From Xanthomonas prunicola (GTDB lineage: Bacteria; Pseudomonadota; Gammaproteobacteria; Xanthomonadales; Xanthomonadaceae), in NCBI RefSeq assembly GCF_002846205.1, contig NZ_PHKV01000008.1:1-64000 (forward strand): DNA of 64,000 bases. The letters are read 5' to 3'. A model generated the notes under the pieces. It saw nothing but the letters and a program-made list of their open reading frames with translations. It did not search any database and was not told the DNA's origin. The position numbers and the translations under genes are program-made. Every line of letters begins with the position of its first letter. The stretch's first letter is position 1. Shown in pieces: positions 8,508 to 17,255 of this stretch.

Positions 8508-9619
8508 ACCTGCGTTTGCTGGTGCTCCTGCTTACGCTTTCGGCTGCATCTGCGCATGCCGCCCCGGTCTCCGATGTCAGAATCAAGGACATCGCGCGCA
8601 TCGCCGGTGTGCGCGAGAATCCGCTGACCGGCTACGGGCTGGTGTTCGGTCTTTCCGGGACCGGCGACTCGGCGCGCAACCGCGCGACCGTGCAATCGGT
8701 CGGCAATACGCTGCGCAACTTCGGTGTCAGCGTCGAACTGGGCGACCTGTCCAGTCGCAATGTCGCAGCCGTGCTGGTCACGGCCAAACTGGCGGCGTTC
8801 GCCGAGCCTGGCCAGCCGCTCGATGTGCAGGTCGCCTCCGCGGGCGATGCTCGCAGCCTCACCGGCGGGACCTTGATGCTGGCGCCACTGAGCGGGCCCG
8901 ATGGCAAGGTCTACGCCATCGCACAGGGGGCGATTTCGGTCGGCGGTTATCAGTTCGAGGCGATCACCGCATCGGTGCAGAAAAATCATCCCACGGTCGG
9001 TTGGATTCCTTCCGGCGCCACCGTCGAGCGTGCAGCCGCGCTGGATGTCGCCGGTGAGCCGGGGACCTTGAGCATCCTGCTCGACGAAGCGGACTTCACC
9101 ACCGCCAATCGCATCGCGCAGGCAGTGAGTGCCAGCCTGCCGGGCGTCACCGCAGAGGCCGAGCATGCCGGCAAGGTCGTCGTTCACTACCGAGACAATC
9201 CTAGCCGGGTGGCGCGCATCTCGCAGATCGAAAATGTACGGGTGGCGCGTGAGCGGCCGGCACGCGTGATCATCAACGAACGCACCGGCACGGTCGTGGC
9301 CGGAAGCAATATCCGCCTGGGGCAGGTAAGCATTTCCCATGGCGACCTGCGCGTGGAGATTTCCACGCGCTACAGCGTGTCGCAACCGGATGGGCTGTTG
9401 GTGCGTCCAGGCGCCGGGGTGCGCAGCGTGCTGGTCCCGGAGAGCACCATCAGCACCGAAGAGCCGATCGCACCGCTGGTGTCGGTCGCAGAAGGCGCCA
9501 CTGTGGCCGACCTGATTTCCGCGTTGCGTACCGCCAAGCTGACCACCCGCGATGTCATCGCGGTCCTGCAATCCGTCAAATCCGCAGGCGCCCTGGATGG
9601 CGACCTGATCATTCAGTAG
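8504..9619 (+). CDS. flgI: P-ring protein FlgI
   Basis: FlgI polymerises into the periplasmic P ring. The 371-residue protein starts with a Sec signal (about 1-19, ending SAHA) and continues with VRIKDIARIAGVRENPLTGY, very close to the FlgI consensus. It retains GLSGTGDSARNRATVQSVGN and the C-terminal VADLISALRTAKLTTRDVIA segments. Length matches the family (about 365-370). ATG 8504 overlaps the end of flgH, and upstream in-frame codons lie inside that gene. FlgJ, which often follows flgI and cuts peptidoglycan for rod growth, is missing here; flgB comes next instead. Confidence 0.95.
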   Translation: MNLRLLVLLLTLSAASAHAAPVSDVRIKDIARIAGVRENPLTGYGLVFGLSGTGDSARNRATVQSVGNTLRNFGVSVELGDLSSRNVAAVLVTAKLAAFAEPGQPLDVQVASAGDARSLTGGTLMLAPLSGPDGKVYAIAQGAISVGGYQFEAITASVQKNHPTVGWIPSGATVERAAALDVAGEPGTLSILLDEADFTTANRIAQAVSASLPGVTAEAEHAGKVVVHYRDNPSRVARISQIENVRVARERPARVIINERTGTVVAGSNIRLGQVSISHGDLRVEISTRYSVSQPDGLLVRPGAGVRSVLVPESTISTEEPIAPLVSVAEGATVADLISALRTAKLTTRDVIAVLQSVKSAGALDGDLIIQ

Positions 9620-9626
9620 GTCACCC

Positions 9627-10004
9627 ATGTCACAAGATCTCACCGTCGACGCCGTGCGCATGGCCCTGAGCCTCAACAAGCTCAAGGCCGAAGTCACCAG
9701 CTGGAATATCGCCAATGCATCGAGTCCCGACGCGCCGGTGTTCGTGATCGACCACAGTCGTACCGATCGTGTTCTCAATGCCGCTGCCGGCGCCAGCCCT
9801 GACGATGTTGCCGCACTGCTGGGCAACCCGGATTCGCCCACGCTGGCGATCGTGGACCAACGTTACGACCGCGCGCGCGCCAGCCTGGACGACCTGGTCG
9901 CCGAGTCGGTGTCGGCCGGCCTCAACTACCAGGCATTGACCGAATCGCTGAGCCGGCATTTCGGTCTGATGCGCCTGGCGGTGACCGGACGGAGCGGCGC
10001 ATGA
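9627..10004 (+). CDS. flgB: Proximal rod protein FlgB-like
   Basis: FlgB is the first rod protein after FliE. The 125-residue product fits FlgB length (about 115-140) and position, directly before flgC. The N-terminal helix (VRMALSLNKLKAEVTSWNIA, then NASSPDAP) is a variant of the rod signature, with the usual NIANA-TPG turn changed to NASSPDAP. The C-terminal helix contains LNYQALTESLSRHFGLMRLA, comparable to the FlgB C-terminus. It overlaps flgC by four bases. Its divergence from ordinary FlgB suggests long separate evolution of this system. Confidence 0.82.
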   Translation: MSQDLTVDAVRMALSLNKLKAEVTSWNIANASSPDAPVFVIDHSRTDRVLNAAAGASPDDVAALLGNPDSPTLAIVDQRYDRARASLDDLVAESVSAGLNYQALTESLSRHFGLMRLAVTGRSGA

Positions 10005-10384
10005 GCATCGACGCGATTCTGGACGCAAGCCGGGCAGGCATGCAGAACGAGCGGCTACGCATGGACCTGGCCGGGCGGCATATTGCGGTCGCCAATCAGC
10101 CGATCGATCCCCGCCAGCTGGCTGTCTCGGCCACCACTTCGTTCGCCGAGACGGTGGGCCTGGGCGATGGCATGGACGTGGCGCGCAGTCTTGGAACGCG
10201 CACGGTCCTGGATCCGAAGAACCCGATGGCCGACGCGCACGGGCAGGTGCACTACCCGGCAGTGGACATGGTGAGCGAGATGACCAGCCTGATGACAGCC
10301 AGTCGTGGCTACGAGGCGAATGTGCGCTCGTTCAACGTGCTGCGCAGCATGGTGTTGCGTGCTTTTGAGATTGGAGCCAAGTGA
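10001..10384 (+). CDS. flgC: Proximal rod protein FlgC
   Basis: FlgC is a proximal rod subunit. The 127-residue product ends with the strongly conserved FlgC segment: YPAVDMVSEMTSLMTASRGY followed by EANVRSFNVLRSMVLRAFEI. Its N-terminus (ILDASRAGMQNERLRMDLAG) is a diverged form of the rod motif, with HIAVANQP in place of NIANANT. Length is close to normal (about 130-140). The overlapping starts and stops with flgB and fliE (TGATG at 10382-10386) indicate tight translational coupling. Confidence 0.9.
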   Translation: MSIDAILDASRAGMQNERLRMDLAGRHIAVANQPIDPRQLAVSATTSFAETVGLGDGMDVARSLGTRTVLDPKNPMADAHGQVHYPAVDMVSEMTSLMTASRGYEANVRSFNVLRSMVLRAFEIGAK

Positions 10385-10680
10385 TGGCGATCGAAGCAAT
10401 TGGAGCGATTGCGCCTGCGCAGGTGGAAGCACTCGGCGCACCGGCTGCCGCCACCGAAGGCGTGAACTTTGCAGATGTGGTCGCGCGTGGCATCTCCGGT
10501 GCAGACAGCGCCATCCAGACGGCGGATCAGCAGATGCGTGCAATGGCCGCAGGCCAAGAAGTGGCGCCGCACGATCTGATGATCTCACTGGAAGAGGCGC
10601 GCATGCACCTGACGTTGCTGGCCGAGGTCCGTAACAAGCTGGTCGAGGGGTATCAGGAACTCTCGCGGATGCAACTGTAA
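10384..10680 (+). CDS. fliE: MS-ring to rod junction protein FliE
   Basis: FliE joins the MS ring to the rod and is the first exported component. The 98-residue product has the helical C-terminal half typical of FliE (PHDLMISLEEARMHLTLLAE, then VRNKLVEGYQELSRMQL), and length fits (about 100-110). ATG 10384 overlaps the flgC stop; GTG 10381, one codon earlier, is possible. A ribosome binding site for the next gene (AAGGA, 10679-10683) begins at its stop codon. Confidence 0.88.
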   Translation: MAIEAIGAIAPAQVEALGAPAAATEGVNFADVVARGISGADSAIQTADQQMRAMAAGQEVAPHDLMISLEEARMHLTLLAEVRNKLVEGYQELSRMQL

Positions 10681-10690
10681 GGACACTGAC

Positions 10691-12067
10691 GTGCTTTCCT
10701 CTCTCAAAACGACATACTCGGCATTGACGCCTGCCCGCAGGGTTGGACTGCTGGCTGGCGTTGGCATCTTGCTGCTGCTGACGGCAGCCACGATCTGGTG
10801 GGTGCTGGCGCCGCGCCAGGCGCTGCTCTTCGGTGAATTGAAGCAAGCCGATGCTGCCGAGGTTTCTGCAGCGCTGGACGAATGGAAGATTCCCCACAGC
10901 TATACCGCAGACGGCAGCGGCATCCTGGTGGAACAGGCGCAGGTGCATCCATTGCGGATGCGCCTGGTATCTGCCGGTGTTCCGAAGGGGGGGCATGTCG
11001 GATTCGAGCTGTTCGATACCAATGAGTTCGGTGTCACCGAGTTCGCCCAGCGCATCAATTACCAACGTGCGCTACAGGGCGAAATCGAGCGCACCATCGC
11101 CACGATTCCCGGTGTCGAAGCGGTGCGCGTACACCTGTCGATTCGCCGCCCCGGGGTGTTTCTGGCCGAAGACAGCCAGTCAAAGGCCTCGGTGGCCGTG
11201 TCACTTGTGCCCGGTGCCGCGCTGACCGCAAAGCAGGTCAGCGGAATTCGCGATCTGGTTGCCTCGGCCGTGGACGGATTGGCGCCGGAGGCCGTGGTGG
11301 TGGTTGGGCCGACCGGCATGCAACTGGCGGCGGGCGCCAACGAGGCCGCCGGCGCAGGACAGGGCGATCTGGCACGCCAGCTGGGAGCCGATTACGAACG
11401 TGATATCCGCAAGATTCTCGCGGCGCAGCCGTCCACCGCGGGCGCATCGATTTCGGTCAATGTCGCACTGAACTTCGACAAGGTACGCACCACCAGCGAG
11501 CGCACGCTGGTGGCGCCAGGCCAGGATCACGGCACGCTGGTGCGTCGCAGCTCCAGCTCGGATCGCGCGACCGACGCCGGCAGCGGTGCGGTCTTGAACG
11601 AGCAGGTCGAGTACGCACACGGCACCGAGAAGCAGGAGATCACCCGTGCTACCGGACGCGTGGAGCGGATCAGCGTTGCGATTGCATTGCGCCAACCGTT
11701 GACCGAGGTGGAACAACAGCATCTGCAGCGTCTGGTGATGGCGGCAATCGGTGGCGATGCCGCGCGCGGCGATGTCGTCGAGATTGGCGTGGGAGCGGCT
11801 GCGTTACCCAGCCGGCAGACGGTGCAGCCGGCCGTGGCTGCACGCACTCCCGATCGCCCGGTTGCTGGTGGTGGCATCGTGTCGACCCGGCCAGCAAGCC
11901 TGTTGATCTGGTTACTGGTCGCCCTAGCGCTTGGCCTGATCGCCGGTCTATCGATAGGCAGGGCAGTGACGCGTGCGCGCAACAAGCGCCTGAGCCGGGA
12001 GCAGAGCGAACAGGCAGCGCAACAGATTCGAACTTGGCTGCTGGGGCCTGCGCATGAGCGAGGCTGA
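10691..12067 (+). CDS. fliF: MS-ring protein FliF, shortened
   Basis: FliF forms the inner-membrane MS ring that houses the export gate. The 458-residue product has an N-terminal membrane segment (about 18-41), the conserved ring-building motif region (GVPKGGHVGFELFDTNEFGV, followed by TEFAQRINYQRALQGE) and a second membrane segment near residues 395-420. The last 20 residues (EQAAQQIRTWL) resemble the FliG-binding tail. Ordinary FliF has about 550 residues; the missing part lies in the periplasmic domain before the second membrane helix. GTG 10691 is supported by AAGGA eight bases upstream. Confidence 0.92.
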   Translation: MLSSLKTTYSALTPARRVGLLAGVGILLLLTAATIWWVLAPRQALLFGELKQADAAEVSAALDEWKIPHSYTADGSGILVEQAQVHPLRMRLVSAGVPKGGHVGFELFDTNEFGVTEFAQRINYQRALQGEIERTIATIPGVEAVRVHLSIRRPGVFLAEDSQSKASVAVSLVPGAALTAKQVSGIRDLVASAVDGLAPEAVVVVGPTGMQLAAGANEAAGAGQGDLARQLGADYERDIRKILAAQPSTAGASISVNVALNFDKVRTTSERTLVAPGQDHGTLVRRSSSSDRATDAGSGAVLNEQVEYAHGTEKQEITRATGRVERISVAIALRQPLTEVEQQHLQRLVMAAIGGDAARGDVVEIGVGAAALPSRQTVQPAVAARTPDRPVAGGGIVSTRPASLLIWLLVALALGLIAGLSIGRAVTRARNKRLSREQSEQAAQQIRTWLLGPAHERG

Positions 12068-12518
12068 GTGCATGCGCAAGTCTGCGCTGCTTGCCAGCGT
12101 CATGCGCTCCGGCGAGCGTCGGCGGTTGCTGGCATCGTTGCCGGCGGCCATGGCGGCACAGTTGCGTGAGCAGATCGCAGTCGTCCGTCGTCACGGCTGG
12201 GACGATCTAGCGCTGGTGGAGCCGGCGCTGCAGCTGTCGAGGTCGTCGATCGCGCACGCCGACACCGAGCTGGGTCTGGCGCAGATCGTGCAGCTGTCTG
12301 GCACATTGGGTGCGGCCACCTTGAGTCGCGTGGTCATGGCAACGACATCGGCGGACCCTTCTTTCATCCTTGCCGCGCTAGCGCCTGCGACGGCCAGGGA
12401 CGTCCGCGCCGAGCTTGCGACGGCCCGGCCATTGCCGCCAGCGCTGGCGGCTGCCGTGCGCAGCGCGGCACACGCCCAAGCTGCAGCTGCACATCCATCC
12501 ATGCGGGCATTGCCATGA
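12054..12518 (+). CDS. Short FliG-like switch protein
   Basis: This 154-residue helical protein lies where fliG is expected, between fliF and fliH. Two segments resemble FliG armadillo-type helical repeats: LLASLPAAMAAQLREQI near residues 25-41, and LSRVVMATTSADPSFILAAL followed by APATARDVRAELA near 90-125. Normal FliG has about 330 residues with three domains, including a C-terminal torque domain with charged residues that meet the stator. Here at most one or two domains can be present and no charged torque helix is visible. It might link FliF to the FliM/FliN-like ring without driving rotation. Assignment rests largely on position. It overlaps both neighbours. Confidence 0.55.
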   Translation: MSEAECMRKSALLASVMRSGERRRLLASLPAAMAAQLREQIAVVRRHGWDDLALVEPALQLSRSSIAHADTELGLAQIVQLSGTLGAATLSRVVMATTSADPSFILAALAPATARDVRAELATARPLPPALAAAVRSAAHAQAAAAHPSMRALP

Positions 12519-13159
12519 AGCGTCTTGCCGTCACGTCGGACTGCCGTCCCTGGTATGCGCCTGCAGAGCCTGCATCGGACGACAGGGCGCCCGCCGTCGC
12601 GCAAGAGCGCTTGGTGCTGGAAGACGCACGTGCAAAGGGATATCAGGAGGGTCTGGCACGCGCGCACGAGGAGGCCGCAACGCTGGCGCAACGCGAGTTG
12701 GAAAAGGTGACGGCCTCCTTGCAGGCCCAGGCCCACGCCGCGCACGAGGCGACCGAGCGCGTACGCGTGCAGATGCAAACCCTGATTGCCGGATTGGCAC
12801 AGGTCATCGAGCAGCAGGCGCAACGCAGTCGCGAGGTTGCCGTGGAGGTGGCGTTTCACGCCGTCACCCACGTTGTCGGGGCCGCGTACGCAAAGGGAGC
12901 GCTGCTGACGGAGTTGTGCCATCGGGCAGTGCGGGATGCCGGTCATGAAGCGGTGGCGCTGCATGTAGCGGAGCAGGACCTCTCGCTCTGCGCCAATCTG
13001 GCCGCCTTGCCGGTTCACTGCGATCTGGCACTGCGGCCCGGCCAATGCATCCTGGAAACGCGCGCGGGCAGAACCGAGTTCGGGCTGGATGTGCGCCTGT
13101 CGGCGCTACAGGCCGCCTTGCTGGACGGCTTGTCCACCTATACCCCAGTGGCGGATTGA
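12515..13159 (+). CDS. fliH: Export ATPase regulator FliH
   Basis: FliH is a stator-like coiled-coil protein that holds the FliI ATPase in check and tethers it to the C ring. The 214-residue product has an N-terminal tryptophan in a SDCRPWYAP context (FliH uses N-terminal tryptophans to contact FlhA and FliN). A helical stretch with GYQEGLARAHEEA and repeated small-residue spacing follows at about residues 40-90, and a globular C-terminal half ends with LDVRLSALQAALLDGL. Length is typical (about 210-250). It overlaps the fliG-like gene by four bases and fliI by one. Confidence 0.85.
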   Translation: MKRLAVTSDCRPWYAPAEPASDDRAPAVAQERLVLEDARAKGYQEGLARAHEEAATLAQRELEKVTASLQAQAHAAHEATERVRVQMQTLIAGLAQVIEQQAQRSREVAVEVAFHAVTHVVGAAYAKGALLTELCHRAVRDAGHEAVALHVAEQDLSLCANLAALPVHCDLALRPGQCILETRAGRTEFGLDVRLSALQAALLDGLSTYTPVAD

Positions 13160-14484
13160 TGAGCCTGAGCCAGCATCTGACCACAGCCATCCAGACAGCG
13201 CGCTACGAGCGTCGCTACGGGCGTGTCTGTGCGTTCAATGGGCTGGTGATCGAAGCCGACGGGCCTGACGCGCGCGTCGGGGATCTCTGTGAAGTGGTTA
13301 TGGCGGCAGACGACCGGCGCGTGGATGCGCAGGTGGTGGGACTTCGGGACGGCAGGTTGCTGCTCATGCCCTACGGAGAGATCGCCGGTCTCGCGCCAGG
13401 GGCAAGAGTGGAGACCACGACACGGTCACTGGACGTACCGGTGGGCCATGCCTTGCTCGGGCGCGTCGTCGATGCATTCAGTCGCCCGCTCGACACGCTG
13501 GGGACGTGCGTTCTCGATCAACGCTACCCGCTGCATGCAGCGCCGCCCAATCCACTGGAGCGGCGTGACATCACCGAGGTTCTCGAAACCGGCGTCCATG
13601 CGGTGGATGGCTTACTGACCCTGGGCAAGGGACAGCGCGTTGGCATTTTTGCAGGCAGCGGTGTGGGCAAGAGCACCTTGCTGGGAATGTTCGTGAGGCA
13701 TGTGAAAGCCGACGTGATCGTGCTTGCACTGATCGGCGAGCGTGGTCGCGAGGTTGGCGATTTTGTTCGCCATACGCTCGGGTCGGAGGCGATGAAGCGC
13801 TGCGTGGTGATGGCTGCCACTGCCGATCAGCCGGCATTGGTACGCACCCATGCAGTGCACGCAGCGCACGCAGTTGCGGAGTTCTTCAGGGATCAGGGTA
13901 AATCGGTGATGTTGGTGGTGGATTCGATGACCCGGTTCGCCATGGCGCAGCGCGAGATCGGTCTGGCCAGCGGCGAGCCCCCAACCTTCCGTGGCTATAC
14001 GCCGTCGGTGTTTGCATGGTTGCCACGGATTGCCGAGCGCTGCGGGAACTTCCAGTGTGGCGCAATCACTGCGATCTATAGCGTGCTGGTGGAAGGCGAC
14101 GATCTCAACGAGCCGATCACCGATCATATGCGCGCCATTCTGGACGGGCACATCGTGCTGGATCGCAGGCTGGCGTCCAAAGGGCAGTATCCGGCCATCA
14201 ATGTACTTGCCAGCGTCAGTCGCCTGCTTACCCAACTTGCCACGCGCGGCGATGTGGACGTGGCGGCGCGCGTGCGGCGCGTGCTGGCCATTCTTGAGGA
14301 CTCGCGTGATCTGGTGGAACTGGGCGCGTATCAATCCGGAGCGAATCCCGCGCTGGACCAGGCATTGGAGGCCTGGCCGCAGGTGGAGGCGGTTCTCAAG
14401 CAGGCCGGGCTCCCCTCAATGACGCGGCTGCAAACCCTGCAGACCTTGCAGCGCGCGCTACCGCTGGAGGATGCGCATGTCTGA
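13159..14484 (+). CDS. fliI: Flagellar-type export ATPase FliI
   Basis: FliI is the hexameric ATPase that unloads substrates from chaperones and helps drive export. The 441-residue protein has an intact Walker A (AGSGVGKS, residues 165-172), a Walker B ending at D255 in VMLVVDSMTRFA, and the FliI/YscN-specific GEPPTFRGYTPSVFAWLPRI stretch. Length is normal. ATG 13159 overlaps the fliH stop; a longer frame within fliH is spurious. All catalytic elements look functional. Confidence 0.95.
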   Translation: MSLSQHLTTAIQTARYERRYGRVCAFNGLVIEADGPDARVGDLCEVVMAADDRRVDAQVVGLRDGRLLLMPYGEIAGLAPGARVETTTRSLDVPVGHALLGRVVDAFSRPLDTLGTCVLDQRYPLHAAPPNPLERRDITEVLETGVHAVDGLLTLGKGQRVGIFAGSGVGKSTLLGMFVRHVKADVIVLALIGERGREVGDFVRHTLGSEAMKRCVVMAATADQPALVRTHAVHAAHAVAEFFRDQGKSVMLVVDSMTRFAMAQREIGLASGEPPTFRGYTPSVFAWLPRIAERCGNFQCGAITAIYSVLVEGDDLNEPITDHMRAILDGHIVLDRRLASKGQYPAINVLASVSRLLTQLATRGDVDVAARVRRVLAILEDSRDLVELGAYQSGANPALDQALEAWPQVEAVLKQAGLPSMTRLQTLQTLQRALPLEDAHV

Positions 14485-14938
14485 CGATGACGCACGTCGA
14501 CAACTGCAACGACTTGCCGTGCTGGCGCGTGTGCGCGATCTGCAGACGCGCAAGGCGTCGCTGGCGCTGCAGGGCACGCTGCGGGAAAGCCGCAGAGCGC
14601 ATGCGCTAGAGCGAGCCAGCCAACAGCGCGTCCACGCGGTCGCTGACTGGAAGCTGCGAGCAGCCAGTGGCCTGCTGCAGCTGGACACCTATCAGGTCGC
14701 GCTGCAGGTCGAGGCTGCCGTGCACGCAGAACATATCCAGGCCTCGCTCGAAGCGGATGCCTGCGACGCCAGTGTGGAAACCGCGCGAGCCGCTCATCGT
14801 GGTGCCTCGGCACAGGAGCGTGCTGTCGACGAACGCTATCGGCGCCTGTGCGAGCAGACCCTGCATGAGCGGGAACGTGCCGAATCCGACACCTGTGCCG
14901 AACTCTGGCTTGCAAGGAGGGCGTGCAATGGCCATTGA
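14477..14938 (+). CDS. fliJ: FliJ-like central stalk protein
   Basis: FliJ is a coiled-coil protein that inserts into the FliI hexamer and contacts FlhA. This 153-residue product is almost wholly alpha-helical, rich in Ala, Arg, Glu and Gln, with no hydrophobic core segment, as expected for an antiparallel coiled coil. It sits directly after fliI, as in most flagellar operons. Sequence identity in this family is too low for firm recognition by eye. ATG 14477 is chosen because GGAGG ends six bases upstream (14466-14470); ATG 14471 would leave no spacing. Confidence 0.75.
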   Translation: MSDDDARRQLQRLAVLARVRDLQTRKASLALQGTLRESRRAHALERASQQRVHAVADWKLRAASGLLQLDTYQVALQVEAAVHAEHIQASLEADACDASVETARAAHRGASAQERAVDERYRRLCEQTLHERERAESDTCAELWLARRACNGH

Positions 14939-15671
14939 ATCTGCAACGCCCTCGCCTGCTGCGGTTCCGCCACGGCCCCACGACGAGCCGCGCGAGCAGG
15001 GGCCATCGAATGACGCCGCGGCGTTCGAACGCTGGCTTTCATCCGAGCGCGAAGCAGGCGGTGCGTCTACTGCAAGTTCCGATCAGATGGTGCATGCGGG
15101 AACCGTGTCGACCACGCGTGTGTCAAACACCGTCGACCAGAGCCTGGCACTGGATTCGATCGTGTTCGAGTGGATGTCAACGGCGACGTATCTGATGTCG
15201 TATGTAGATCATCGCAGTCGTGGTCAGGATGCGGTGGTGCCGCGCGTTGCTGCACTCGATTTCAACGCGCAGCCGTCGGTACTGGCCGGGTCGGGCCTGC
15301 ATGCACTGACCCTGCAACAGTCCACTCATCCGGCGTCACTTGCGTCGGGATCGCAGACAGCCGGCGCAGGCTTGCCGGTTACCTCGACCGCGCATACCGC
15401 AGCAGATGCAAACTCGTCGTCACGAGCGTCCTCGGCGAGCAGTATCGGTGCGTTGGCAGAGTGGATGACGCGCGCGATGAGACAGATCTCCGATGCGCAG
15501 GGGCGCTCCACCTGGTGGATACGCGACTACCGACTTTCCGCCACTCAGATTCCTGCCTTGCTCGATGCGCTCTTGCACTCCGGGCAAGGCCAGCCTGACC
15601 GGATCATGCTCAATGGTGCGCTCGTTTGGCAGCGCTCTTCCAATACTCAAGGAGTCAACAATGGCGATTGA
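14928..15671 (+). CDS. Unrecognised protein in the fliK (hook-length control) position
   Basis: This 247-residue protein follows fliJ and precedes flgD, the slot normally held by fliK. The N-terminal two thirds is low-complexity, rich in Ser, Ala, Thr and Pro (about residues 1-170), resembling the disordered ruler part of FliK. The C-terminal part (about 180-235) has WWIRDYRLSATQIPALLDAL and a GQPDRIMLNGALVW strand pair. The usual FliK substrate-switch core with LxPxxLG is not visible. It may be a shortened FliK, another early export substrate or an unrelated secreted protein. ATG 14928 has AAGGAGG (14914-14920) upstream. Confidence 0.5.
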   Translation: MAIESATPSPAAVPPRPHDEPREQGPSNDAAAFERWLSSEREAGGASTASSDQMVHAGTVSTTRVSNTVDQSLALDSIVFEWMSTATYLMSYVDHRSRGQDAVVPRVAALDFNAQPSVLAGSGLHALTLQQSTHPASLASGSQTAGAGLPVTSTAHTAADANSSSRASSASSIGALAEWMTRAMRQISDAQGRSTWWIRDYRLSATQIPALLDALLHSGQGQPDRIMLNGALVWQRSSNTQGVNNGD

Positions 15672-16077
15672 TTCGATCGGTGCGATCGTGAACAACGGAA
15701 GTGCAAGTGCGCAATCGAACAACACCATCGACCAGGATGGCTTCATCAAGCTATTCCTATCGCAGCTACAGTTTCAGGATCCATTGGAACCGGTGGATAA
15801 CCGCGAGTTCCTGGCGCAGCTTGCGCAGTTCAGCAATCTGGAGCAATCGCGCCAGCTCAGCCTCAACTCCGAAGGGGCGCTGAGCATGAATGCCACCAGC
15901 CAGGGCCTCAGTCTGCTGAGCCGCAGGATCGAGGTCACCCAGGCAAGTGGCAACACCGCAACGGGTGTGGTCAAGGCAATCGAGTTCAGTGCCTCCGGTC
16001 CGCTATTGACGGTCGAAACCAGTGCCGGTGTTCTCACGGGCATCCGCCTTCCGCAGATCACACTGGTTCAGCAGTAA
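15661..16077 (+). CDS. flgD: Hook cap protein FlgD, short form
   Basis: FlgD caps the growing hook and is needed for FlgE polymerisation. The 138-residue product keeps the conserved N-terminal export/cap block (QDGFIKLFLSQLQFQDPLEP, then VDNREFLAQLAQFSNLEQ) and ends with a strand-rich segment (GVVKAIEFSASGPLLTVETS) like the Tudor-like part. Typical FlgD has about 220 residues because a fibronectin-like domain is inserted; that domain is absent. ATG 15661 has GGAG seven to ten bases upstream and overlaps the end of the preceding gene. Confidence 0.9.
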   Translation: MAIDSIGAIVNNGSASAQSNNTIDQDGFIKLFLSQLQFQDPLEPVDNREFLAQLAQFSNLEQSRQLSLNSEGALSMNATSQGLSLLSRRIEVTQASGNTATGVVKAIEFSASGPLLTVETSAGVLTGIRLPQITLVQQ

Positions 16078-16088
16078 GGAGGCGATGC

Positions 16089-17252
16089 ATGTTTCAGGCA
16101 CTCTACAACTCGCTCTCCGGGCTTTTCAGCTTTTCCAAGAGCCTGGATACGGTGAGTAACAACGTTGCAAACATGAACACCCCCGGCTTTCGGGGAAGCG
16201 ACGCGTTCTTCGAAAATCTGGCTGGCGAACATGGCACACGGATCGTGGGCTCCGGCTTGCGCACCACTGCAGGGGATCTGCGGCAGACCGGCAACGCGAC
16301 GGACGTCGCGGTCGACGGTGCCGGCTATTTCGTCCTGCGCGACTCCAGTGGCGGGCTGCATTACACGCGCGCTGGCCAGTTCATCATCGATGACCGTGGC
16401 GTCCTGGTGGACAGCGTCAGTCGCTATGACGTGATGTCGATCAGCAGCGATGCGCAACTATCGCAGCTGAACCTGGACGGTCTGCGCACACTGGATGCAA
16501 AACCCACGACCAGTGTGCGATTGAGCGGCAACCTGTCGCCCACCTCCACCGGCAGTTCGGCGGCCGATATCAAAGTCTATGACGCGGCGGGCTCGGTCCA
16601 CACCCTCAAGGTCACCACCAGCGCGCCGGTGGCATCGGCTGGATCCGGTCGTACCTACCGTGTCACCGTGACCGATGAATCTGGCGCACAGGTCGGTAGC
16701 GGCGATTTGCGTTTCAGTACCAGCGGGATGCTGGAAACGGGTTCGGGCAATCTCGAGGTCACCCTCTCGGTGGGTTCCAGCACCCAGAAGGTCGCACTCG
16801 GCTTCGGTACCCCAGGCACGTTTACCGGAACCACCAGCCTGTCCGGTCTGACCGACAGCCTGACCGCTACGGTGGAAGACGGTAGCCCGGTGCTAGGCAT
16901 CAATGCGCTGGCGTTCGACAGCAAGGGCGTCCTGCAGGTCACCTACAGCTCGACGGAGAAACGGCAGGGCGGGCAACTGGCGTTGGCGGCGTTCCAGAGC
17001 GAGAGCACCCTGGAACTGTCCAGCGGACGCATGCTGTCGGACGTTGACAGCCAGCGCAGCGAGCTTGGGCGTGCCGGATCTAGCGTATTTGGAAGCATCC
17101 AGGGGGGCAGCCTGGAGATGTCCAACATCGATCTCACCCAGGAATTTGCAGACATGCTGATCATCCAACGCGGGTATCAGGCCAGCTCGCGTGTGATGAC
17201 GGTCAGCAACGAAATGATCGAACAGCTCTACAACAGCACACGGGGCGGCTGA
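16089..17252 (+). CDS. flgE: Hook protein FlgE
   Basis: FlgE polymerises into the hook. The 387-residue protein has the N-terminal axial motif (NNVANMNTPGFRGSDAFFEN, about residues 21-40), a variable middle region of about 250 residues rich in Ser, Thr and Gly, and the canonical C-terminus (GGSLEMSNIDLTQEFADMLI, then IQRGYQASSRVMTVSNEM). Length is within the usual range (380-420). Because no FlgK, FlgL, FliD or FliC is coded nearby, a FlgE tube may be the outermost structure this cluster can build alone. GGAGGCG precedes the start. Confidence 0.94.
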   Translation: MFQALYNSLSGLFSFSKSLDTVSNNVANMNTPGFRGSDAFFENLAGEHGTRIVGSGLRTTAGDLRQTGNATDVAVDGAGYFVLRDSSGGLHYTRAGQFIIDDRGVLVDSVSRYDVMSISSDAQLSQLNLDGLRTLDAKPTTSVRLSGNLSPTSTGSSAADIKVYDAAGSVHTLKVTTSAPVASAGSGRTYRVTVTDESGAQVGSGDLRFSTSGMLETGSGNLEVTLSVGSSTQKVALGFGTPGTFTGTTSLSGLTDSLTATVEDGSPVLGINALAFDSKGVLQVTYSSTEKRQGGQLALAAFQSESTLELSSGRMLSDVDSQRSELGRAGSSVFGSIQGGSLEMSNIDLTQEFADMLIIQRGYQASSRVMTVSNEMIEQLYNSTRGG

Positions 17253-17255
17253 CCG

